Below the pieces are notes generated by a model. The model made no database searches. It saw only the letters and a list, made by a program, of their open reading frames with translations, and was not told the origin of the DNA. Made by a program: the position numbers and the translations under genes. This document shows positions 59,346 through 64,000 of a DNA stretch of 64,000 nucleotides, one piece after another (positions within the stretch are counted from its first letter, which is position 1; every line of letters begins with the position of its first letter). Source of the DNA: Roseospira marina (GTDB lineage Bacteria; Pseudomonadota; Alphaproteobacteria; Rhodospirillales; Rhodospirillaceae); the NCBI RefSeq assembly GCF_014197855.1, contig NZ_JACIGJ010000008.1:62001-126000 (forward strand). The letters are read 5' to 3'.

Positions 59346-59544
59346 CGCGCTGATGGACTGCCCGGAGGGATCCGAGAGGCCGGATCGGATCGACATAGTG
59401 TCCCTGTCGATCACCCTGGCCGAGGAACGAACCGCCGGGGAAATCTGTCGCGCCAGGATGCGGGAAATCAGGGATCTGGTGACCCCAGCACCTCGGCGCG
59501 GCGGGCCCGCCCTGCCTCTGTCAGGCTCCACCGACCCTCGATAG
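59230..59544 (+). CDS. Rz1-like o-spanin lipoprotein, partly nested in Rz
   Basis: This 104-residue protein begins inside the Rz gene in another frame. It carries a lipoprotein signal MRPLRTVLCLMLCAAPLIAC (lipobox LIAC, Cys20), then a Pro-containing mature part. Overlapping Rz/Rz1 genes are the classical layout of the two-component spanin. GGAGG precedes its ATG. Confidence 0.75.
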   Translation: MRPLRTVLCLMLCAAPLIACTPAREVAGPPTEARKPIPDALMDCPEGSERPDRIDIVSLSITLAEERTAGEICRARMREIRDLVTPAPRRGGPALPLSGSTDPR

Positions 59545-59674
59545 GGGGAGCCACCAGCCCAGCCCGCAAGGCCCTGACAGACAGCCATATCGGCACATCA
59601 AAGTCCAGGTGCCCGTCTTGATCGGCCCCCATAAGCCACAGGGTCACGGCGTGGTCTTCGGTCAAGCGTGTCAT
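59468..59674 (-). CDS. Small hypothetical protein, opposite strand
   Basis: This 68-residue protein starts MTRLTEDHAVTLWLMGADQD, with a winged-helix-like C-terminus (RWSLTEAGRARRAEVLG). Its 3' end overlaps the Rz1-like gene by 77 bp. It lacks a clear ribosome site. It could be a regulator of the cargo region. Confidence 0.4.
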   Translation of the reverse strand: MTRLTEDHAVTLWLMGADQDGHLDFDVPIWLSVRALRAGLVAPPIEGRWSLTEAGRARRAEVLGSPDP

Positions 59675-59977
59675 GATAGGCGGCCCGATGCTCTTCCCAG
59701 CGAATTCACTTTGTCACGCCCCCGCCCGCATTTCAACTCCCGCCGCGCGGGGCTCTCTCTTAGGTCGAGACCGGAAAAGGTCCGGCCGACGCGCACACTG
59801 ACGCGCACCGTGACCGTAGATGGCGTCGCCGTCAGCCTCGATCATACGGTGGATGGCGCGGCGGTCGGGGTCTACATCACGCCACCGGATCAGACCGAGC
59901 CGGAGGTCCGCATCCTGTGTCACCGGCTTTCGGTGGCGCTGTGCCGGCTGATCCAGGACCGGCCAGCGGACCTTTGA
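59609..59977 (+). CDS. Doubtful small protein between the lysis and cargo regions
   Basis: The frame from 59609 to 59977 has only a low-quality N-terminal half, but the second half, from about residue 68, looks like a real coding pattern (TVTVDGVAVSLDHTVDGAAV, EVRILCHRLSVALCRLIQDR). The true start is uncertain (GTG or TTG inside the frame) and no ribosome site is visible. It could be a decayed or late phage gene. Confidence 0.3.
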   Translation: MPVLIGPHKPQGHGVVFGQACHDRRPDALPSEFTLSRPRPHFNSRRAGLSLRSRPEKVRPTRTLTRTVTVDGVAVSLDHTVDGAAVGVYITPPDQTEPEVRILCHRLSVALCRLIQDRPADL

Positions 59978-60311
59978 CCTGCGCCCCGTCTAGGTACGCG
60001 GCGGGCCGCGATCAAGCGCGCCACGACGTCTTCTCTATAAGCGATCCAAGCCGCCAGCAACCGCTTCCGTTTCGCCCCGCCAACGTCGCCGATAGCCCGA
60101 AACAGCGATTAAACTGATAGCCATAGGTCGCAAATCGCACCTACCCACCCTTCTCCACATATGGTATAATTGTTCGCGATATCGTGGCGACGGCTAATAT
60201 TCTCAATCCCCATATCCGCGCGACGAGAGCAATCGAACCCAAATCGGTTGATCTAAAGTCAACCGATCCAAAATAAAAAAATCACGTCAGCAAAAAAGTG
60301 GGAAGTTTAAT
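59978..60311 (+). promoter_or_regulatory. AT-rich upstream region of the PRTase-DprA cargo
   Basis: No gene is seen in this 334 bp. Its composition shifts from GC-rich phage DNA to AT-rich cargo DNA. An extended -10, TGGTATAAT, is at 60162-60170, without a good -35. A perfect 9-bp inverted repeat, ATCGGTTGA at 60243-60251 with TCAACCGAT at 60259-60267 (loop of 7), is followed by an A-rich run and lies 45 bp before the first cargo gene. It may be an operator. GGAAG 6 bases before the ATG at 60312 is the ribosome site. Confidence 0.5.
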
Positions 60312-60983
60312 ATGTCGATACCAAGCTGGACCCCTTTTGGTACAATGATGTATTTTCCTCGTCTGGATGCAAGCGGACACACGCTTCCTGTTTACACCAT
60401 AGGGTGGCGCTTCACTGATGATGCCGATGAGTGGTCAAGGCGTTTCATTGGCTTTAAAAATGGCGAACGCGAACATTTGCGCGGCGCCGCCCGGGCCTTA
60501 AGGTACTGCATGCAGGACTTTGTGTATAAGAAAAAATTAAAAAAAGAAAGCACTGGATTATTAACCGCCATATATTCTTCAAAGACAAGGTCAGAAGAAA
60601 ATTCTTCCTTATATATACTTGGAAAGTGGCTGTCGGCTCAGTTGGATGTAAAATTTCTTTCACATCACCTTACAAAAGAGGTGCACAGATCCCTTCATAG
60701 CTTGGGGTCAAGGTACGATCGAGATTCGGAGGTTTTTCAAAAATATAGATGCACGAAAATTACTGGAGTAACTGATGTTATTATTTTAGATGATCTTGTT
60801 ACTAGGGGCGCTACATTTAAAGATATAAGTCGATCGATCGAAAAAAGTACGCCCGGAGTCTCAGTATACGGAATTGCTCTTGCCAAAAATGAGAGGGTTT
60901 CGTATGCTAAACAATGCGGAGCCTCCATAAGTAATGGTCATATACCGGAAAATATGAATAGGTTATGGATTGGAAGTAAATAA
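60312..60983 (+). CDS. Phosphoribosyltransferase-domain protein (candidate defence partner of DprA)
   Basis: This 223-residue protein is strongly AT-rich compared with the phage. Residues 156-168, VIILDDLVTRGAT, form the PRPP-binding loop of type I phosphoribosyltransferases (hydrophobic strand, two acidic residues, then TxGxT, here TRGAT). The preceding strand pattern (LLTAIYSS near 83-90) and following ISRSIEKSTPGVSVYGIALA fit the fold. The rest is unlike nucleotide salvage enzymes, so the substrate is open. Its stop codon is immediately followed by the ATG of the DprA-like gene: one operon. PRTase-DprA pairs have, to my recollection, been proposed as conflict systems by comparative genomics; I cannot verify this here. 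Confidence 0.8.
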   Translation: MSIPSWTPFGTMMYFPRLDASGHTLPVYTIGWRFTDDADEWSRRFIGFKNGEREHLRGAARALRYCMQDFVYKKKLKKESTGLLTAIYSSKTRSEENSSLYILGKWLSAQLDVKFLSHHLTKEVHRSLHSLGSRYDRDSEVFQKYRCTKITGVTDVIILDDLVTRGATFKDISRSIEKSTPGVSVYGIALAKNERVSYAKQCGASISNGHIPENMNRLWIGSK

Positions 60984-61904
60984 ATGAGCTCCATTGTATC
61001 AAATGAAACCTACCGCATACTGAAACTTTCAGTGACACCGGGAGTTGGCGCAGCTTGTTTGCGTAAGATATCCTTATTTGCTCAGAAAAATGGAATCGAA
61101 TCACTTTACAATGATAGAGATGTATACAAGTTTCTGCCCTCAAGAATAGAAGCGTATAACGCAGAGAGCTCAAGTACATCTGCGGACAAAATTCTTGTGT
61201 CCTGTGATGAAAACAATGTTCGTTTGATATCGTTTCTAGACCCCCTATACCCTGCCGCATTAAAAAGTGTCCCCGACTTTCCAGTTCTCCTTTATATAAA
61301 GGGCGACGCAGCAGCCCTCTCGAAGGTTGGCTGCGCTGTCGTCGGAACGAGGCACGCAAGTAAGCTTGGGCTTAGCTGGGCTCGGCAAATTGCCTCACTA
61401 CTTGTTAAGAACGGATTTTGCGTCGTTAGTGGTCTCGCGCTCGGAATTGATACGGCAGCTCACGAAGGCGCTTTACAGGCTGGCGGGGCTACGGTGGCGG
61501 TCATGGCCCATGGTCTTGATAAGGTGACGCCAGCAAGAAATAAGAACCTATCGACCCAAATAATTGAAAATGGTGGAGCCCTGGTTTCTGAACATGCTCC
61601 TGGAGTTCCGCCCCGAAAACAAGAGTATGTTCGTAGAAACAGGATACAAAGCGGCCTTTCTATATGCTCTTTAGTGGTAGAGAGCAGCGAAAGCGGCGGA
61701 TCAATATATCAGGGCAAGTTTACATTGCAACAGAATAGGAAGTTATTTTGTATTATGCCCCCTGAAAATACACGCGGGGTATCCGACTTTCAGGCAGCGG
61801 GCGCGAGGAGGTTGATTAGAGAAGCGGGAGCCAAGCCGATTGGCTCGAGCGAGGAGTTGCTTTCGGCAATTAATTCCGCAGAGATAACCAACTCAATGAA
61901 CTAA
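60984..61904 (+). CDS. DprA/Smf-like Rossmann protein (candidate defence component)
   Basis: This 306-residue DprA family protein has an N-terminal HhH/SAM-like part (LKLSVTPGVGAACLRKISLF, residues 13-32) and then the full Rossmann core: VVGTRHASKLG (119-129), VVSGLALGIDTAAHEGALQ (147-165), TVAVMAHGLDKVTPARN, and YVRRNRIQSGLS with VVESSESGGS. It lacks the third winged-helix domain of chromosomal DprA (usually 360-400 residues). Classical DprA loads RecA on incoming DNA for transformation. This AT-rich copy in a phage, coupled to a phosphoribosyltransferase, is more likely a defence or conflict protein sensing foreign or single-stranded DNA. Base composition shows recent transfer. Confidence 0.85.
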   Translation: MSSIVSNETYRILKLSVTPGVGAACLRKISLFAQKNGIESLYNDRDVYKFLPSRIEAYNAESSSTSADKILVSCDENNVRLISFLDPLYPAALKSVPDFPVLLYIKGDAAALSKVGCAVVGTRHASKLGLSWARQIASLLVKNGFCVVSGLALGIDTAAHEGALQAGGATVAVMAHGLDKVTPARNKNLSTQIIENGGALVSEHAPGVPPRKQEYVRRNRIQSGLSICSLVVESSESGGSIYQGKFTLQQNRKLFCIMPPENTRGVSDFQAAGARRLIREAGAKPIGSSEELLSAINSAEITNSMN

Positions 61905-61982
61905 AGCTCTTAGCGTCGTGGATGGCGTCCCAGAGCTCAGTGACGGTGCGGACGCCGCAGATGGAACCGCGTAAGCATTTGC

Positions 61983-62360
61983 CTACTTCGCAGCCACTCC
62001 CAATAGGAAATCGAGAAACCCCCGCCGCGCATCAGGCCGCAAGGCCCTGTACGCCTCCAGGACTTCGCGCTCCTCGGGATCATCCGACGCCGCGGAGTTG
62101 CCACCTGCTAGCGGATCATGCTGTCCGAAGAAGGTAGAGACGGGAACGCCGAGAACACGGGCCGCTGAAGCCATGGCGCTGACGGTGATGATCACGCTGC
62201 CATTCTCCAGCCGGTGGACCTGAGCCGGCTGCATCCCCATGCGCTCCGCCATGTCAGCCACCGACAGGCCCGCGCGTTCCCGCGCCTCTCGGATGGACTG
62301 GCCTATGTCGCGCTCCAAGGCAACGTTCCGCTGCCCACGGCGCCGCACGCTTTCATTCAT
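61983..62360 (-). CDS. XRE-family regulator near the right end of prophage 2
   Basis: This 125-residue protein starts MNESVRRRGQRNVALERDIG. An HTH at about residues 18-75 (SIREARERAGLSVADMAERM, AQVHRLENGSVIITVSAMAS, ARVLGVPVSTFFG) is of the same XRE type as the early regulator at 15241. The C-terminal part has an acidic linker and a helix (EVLEAYRALRPDARRGFLDF). It points at the cargo genes and could control them or a superinfection response. The start has no strong SD but is preceded by AT-rich DNA. Confidence 0.85.
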   Translation of the reverse strand: MNESVRRRGQRNVALERDIGQSIREARERAGLSVADMAERMGMQPAQVHRLENGSVIITVSAMASAARVLGVPVSTFFGQHDPLAGGNSAASDDPEEREVLEAYRALRPDARRGFLDFLLGVAAK

Positions 62361-62435
62361 TGAAAGCCCCCCCTACTGTCACCCATTGATAGCATAGGGG
62401 CTGGTGGCGCTATAGCCTTTCTTTAGTTGTGTATC

Positions 62436-62457
62436 TCCCCTAACGAAAGTTAGGGGA
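62436..62457. other. 9-bp stem with a GAAA tetraloop
   Basis: TCCCCTAAC at 62436-62444 pairs perfectly with GTTAGGGGA at 62449-62457 with loop GAAA. It lies in the 209-bp gap between the XRE regulator and the thermonuclease gene. A GNRA-loop hairpin suggests an RNA element, or as DNA an operator. The rest of the gap holds no gene; the regulator promoter must be there. Confidence 0.55.
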
Positions 62458-62569
62458 TCTCGCGGGACTCAAAACTTCAGCGATGGCTCGCCGCGACGGG
62501 CGGCTCGCGCCAAAACCACGACGGTCCGAAAAACGGGATTCTTAGCACTCGTCGGATCCTCGAACTGAC

Positions 62570-62998
62570 TCACCTTGAAACGCAGTACCCTGGCAGAGGC
62601 ATTCGCTGCGCCTCGGGCTGCTCATCTTCAGCGTATCGGCCGCCGCTGAAACGCGGGCAATCGCGCCCGAGGCCGGCGCGGACAAGGGCCGCCGCAATAT
62701 CATGGTGATCGATCGAGCACACCCCGATCATTCGGTCGTATGACCTTTCGCCCGTCAGCGTGCAGGTGACGATCCGGCCGCCAACCAAGGTGCGCATGAA
62801 CCGCGCTGCCTCAGGGCCGCCAGGGTCGGCCAGCTCCGGAGCATGCAAGCCCTGGAGTCGGATCGGCTGACCGGAAACCACAATCGTGTCGCCGTCGCGG
62901 ACGTGCGTGACCTGACCGGTCAGTGTGTCGGTGGCGTAGGCGGAGGTCATCATGATGATGGTCATAATGGTGGCTAGCTGGGCGGAGATACAATGCAT
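62570..62998 (-). CDS. Secreted thermonuclease-like (SNase) protein
   Basis: This 142-residue protein is of the staphylococcal nuclease family: TDTLTGQVTHVRDGDTIVVS, IRLQGLHAPELADPGGPEA and MIGVCSIDHHDIAAALVRAG (Asp of RDGDT, Arg of IRLQG, Glu of APE and Arg at the YDRMIG region are the family catalytic residues). The start at 62998 gives a signal-like N-terminus (MHCISAQLATIMTIIMMTSA) with AYA before the mature TDT, so it is exported. GAGG lies 8 bases before the ATG. It is the last gene before attR. It might degrade DNA outside the cell and could block superinfecting phage DNA in the periplasm. Confidence 0.88.
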   Translation of the reverse strand: MHCISAQLATIMTIIMMTSAYATDTLTGQVTHVRDGDTIVVSGQPIRLQGLHAPELADPGGPEAARFMRTLVGGRIVTCTLTGERSYDRMIGVCSIDHHDIAAALVRAGLGRDCPRFSGGRYAEDEQPEAQRMPLPGYCVSR

Positions 62999-63124
62999 CG
63001 GCGGGACCTCATACTCGAAACAAATTGTGGTGGCCTCAATCCGGCCACCACCTTCTTTCGGCATACTTCTTCGCTAATCGCAGCGAAAAACGGCACAATA
63101 ACCGATTGATTTTAGGAACGAACC

Positions 63125-63139
63125 CACTTCGTGAACAAC
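63125..63139. other. attR core of prophage 2
   Basis: CACTTCGTGAACAAC, identical to 9743-9757. Codons His-Phe-Val-Asn-Asn here continue in frame into the lost capsid C-terminus. Confidence 0.93.
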
Positions 63140-63208
63140 ATGATGAGCCAGGGCGCGGTGCTGATCGACGGGGCCGGCGTGGCCTCCCTGCCCTGCCACG
63201 AAGACTGA
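63140..63208 (+). pseudogene. Major capsid protein of prophage 1, 3' part
   Basis: This is codons 251-272 of the prophage 1 capsid: MMSQGAVLIDGAGVASLPCH followed by ED and TGA at 63206-63208. It is in frame with the core repeat, as required for the reconstructed gene. By itself it has no ribosome site. A rho-independent terminator follows. Confidence 0.92.
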
Positions 63209-63236
63209 TCCCCCTCTCGCCGATCCCCCAGTCGTG

Positions 63237-63277
63237 CGCCCGCGTGTCGTCCGGTCCCGAACCGCGCGGGCGTTTTT
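63237..63277 (+). terminator. Rho-independent terminator after the prophage 1 capsid
   Basis: CGCCCGCG at 63237-63244 pairs perfectly with CGCGGGCG at 63265-63272 (loop of 20), followed by TTTTT. It is typical of a podophage coat-gene terminator. Confidence 0.75.
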
Positions 63278-63298
63278 GCCTCCGAAGGAGACCCCGCC

Positions 63299-63541
63299 AT
63301 GGCCTTTGCCCCTCAGGATCTGTCGGTGCTCTGTTACGCCAACGGCTTCACGCTCTGGCACTACACCACCGACGACACCGCCGCCGCCGTCACCGGCGCC
63401 CGGTATTTCGATCCGGCCGCGCCCTATGTACGCGTCGGCGATGTGATGATCTGCAACACCGATACGGATGGGACGCCCGGCGCGGCGCTCTACCGCGTGG
63501 CGGGCAACGCCGACGGCGCGGTCAGCGTGGCGGCGGTGTAG
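63299..63541 (+). CDS. Small podophage protein between capsid and tail genes
   Basis: This 80-residue beta-rich protein starts MAFAPQDLSVLCYANGFTLW, with GARYFDPAAPYVRVGDVMIC and VSVAAV at the end. Short proteins with NGFTLW and GDMI segments commonly follow the coat gene in podoviral prophages and may be decoration or head-fibre proteins. AAGGAGA precedes its ATG. Confidence 0.75.
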   Translation: MAFAPQDLSVLCYANGFTLWHYTTDDTAAAVTGARYFDPAAPYVRVGDVMICNTDTDGTPGAALYRVAGNADGAVSVAAV

Positions 63542-63571
63542 GCCCCCCGACCCATTCCGCGCCGCACCACA

Positions 63572-63596
63572 CCCCGCCCCTCACCGGGCGGGGTTT
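63572..63596 (+). terminator. Rho-independent terminator within the prophage 1 operon
   Basis: CCCCGCCC at 63572-63579 pairs with GGGCGGGG at 63586-63593, loop of six, then TTT-C-T. It lies between the small protein and the tail tubular gene. The short T-tract suggests partial termination. Confidence 0.65.
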
Positions 63597-63646
63597 CTGT
63601 GTGCGCGTCTCAATCCACGCGCCCGCGCCAGAGGAGGACCCCCGCC

Positions 63647-64000
63647 ATGCCCCTGTCCGCCGTCGCCCTGTGTTCCCGCGCGCTCATCGCGATCGGCGCC
63701 GGCCCGCTCACCAGCCTGGACGACGGCACCGCCGAGGCCCAGGTGGCCGGCGCCCTGTACCCTGGTGTGCGCGACGCCCTGCTGTCGGCGCACCCCTGGA
63801 CCTTCGCCACCGCGCAGACCGCCCTGGCGCGGCTGTCGGAGGTGCCGGCGGCCGACTTCGCCCATGCCTACCGGCTGCCCGGGAACCACCTGCGCACCCT
63901 GTCGGCCGGCGCGGGTGGAAGCGGGAGGGGGCTGGTCTACCGTCAGGCCGAGGCGCGGCTGTGGACCGACGCCCCCGCCGTGACCCTGACCTACATCTTC
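63647..64000 (+). CDS. Tail tubular protein A-like (T7 gp11 type), partial at the window edge
   Basis: These are the first 118 residues only. The start, MPLSAVALCSRALIAIGAGP and LTSLDDGTAEAQVAGALYPG, and then RDALLSAHPWTFATAQTALA, is the usual N-terminus of T7-type tail tubular A or connector proteins, which attach to the portal and gate DNA. GGAGG lies before the ATG. It follows the order portal, scaffold, capsid, small protein, tail tube, as in podoviruses. The remainder lies beyond 64000. Confidence 0.85.
   Translation, partial: MPLSAVALCSRALIAIGAGPLTSLDDGTAEAQVAGALYPGVRDALLSAHPWTFATAQTALARLSEVPAADFAHAYRLPGNHLRTLSAGAGGSGRGLVYRQAEARLWTDAPAVTLTYIF

Larger units (their letters stand above)
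9743..63139. mobile_element. Prophage 2: complete podovirus-like prophage inserted in the capsid gene of prophage 1
   Basis: The element is about 53.4 kb with flanking 15-bp att cores, integrase at the left end, lysogeny switch, replication, packaging, virion and lysis modules in standard order, and cargo at the right end. Virion genes (P22-type portal, gp4- and gp10-like proteins, tailspike, N4-gp56-type capsid, no tape measure or sheath) indicate a short-tailed phage unrelated to the T7-type prophage 1 around it. No frameshifted or truncated gene was noticed, so it may be functional. Confidence 0.93.
5851..64000 (+). mobile_element. Prophage 1: podovirus-like (T7-type connector) structural module, interrupted by prophage 2
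   Basis: Genes 5851-9757 (pre-portal protein, T7-type portal, Bbp19-like protein, scaffold, capsid 5' part) and 63140-64000 (capsid 3' end, small protein, tail tubular protein A-like) are in the order and spacing of a podovirus morphogenesis operon. They become one operon once prophage 2 is removed. Rho-independent terminators punctuate it. No integrase, terminase or replication gene of this phage is inside the window, so those parts should lie to the right of 64000 or be missing. The left boundary is placed at its first gene and may be up to about 270 bp earlier. Confidence 0.85.

Noticed and set aside
63074-63361. 95-codon minus-strand frame across attR
   Set aside because: It crosses the att junction and the terminator and is antisense to the capsid end; composition is shadow-like.
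1-64000. tRNA or rRNA genes, insertion sequences
   Set aside because: Scanned for cloverleaf-like and transposase-like sequences by eye; none convincing. The att site is in a protein gene, not a tRNA.

Overview
The window is high-GC DNA whose housekeeping genes (TRAP solute-binding protein, split transketolase, SDR) and alphaproteobacterial-style XRE regulators suggest an alphaproteobacterium. A genus cannot be named from the sequence alone. No rRNA or tRNA gene was recognised.

The main result is a nested prophage. Positions 1-5532 are chromosomal: a minus-strand metabolic operon (transketolase halves, SDR, TRAP binding protein) and a plus-strand secreted-type serine protease. From about 5851 a podovirus-like structural module begins (prophage 1: small pre-portal protein, portal, Bbp19-like protein, scaffold, major capsid). 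Its capsid gene is cut after codon 250 by a second, complete-looking podovirus-like prophage of about 53.4 kb (prophage 2, 9743/9758 to 63124/63139). Prophage 2 is bounded by an exact 15-bp direct repeat, CACTTCGTGAACAAC, at 9743-9757 and 63125-63139, with a tyrosine integrase next to the left copy. Joining the two sides across one copy of the repeat restores an uninterrupted 272-codon capsid gene. Prophage 1 then resumes (capsid 3' end, small protein, tail tubular protein) and runs off the right edge.

Prophage 2 layout: integrase, excisionase-like protein and a leftward recombination and accessory operon (DUF5131, AAA ATPase, PD-(D/E)XK nuclease, small ORFs, XRE regulator) at 9866-15729. Next comes a switch region at 15730-17650 with a MazEF-type pair, a LexA/cI-type cleavable repressor and a Cro-like protein. 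The promoters of the two regulators share an 18-nt operator built from TGCGCA words. Rightward early genes follow at 17648-26730 (two DNA methyltransferases, RuvC-like resolvase, helicase, DnaA-C-like protein, DUF1376 replication protein). The virion operon occupies 26873-57909 (terminases, P22-type portal, scaffold, N4-gp56-type capsid, gp4/gp10-like head completion proteins, fibres and a spike, ejection proteins, and a 2,901-aa polyvalent protein). A lysis cassette (M15 endolysin, Rz/Rz1) lies at 57968-59544. The right end (59978-63124) carries an AT-rich two-gene cargo, a phosphoribosyltransferase plus a DprA-like protein, which is a candidate defence module, followed by an XRE regulator and a secreted thermonuclease.

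A repeated 18-nt element, TGAGCGyGACGGGACATC, lies in front of five successive virion or lysis transcription units of prophage 2 and looks like a phage-specific late control site.
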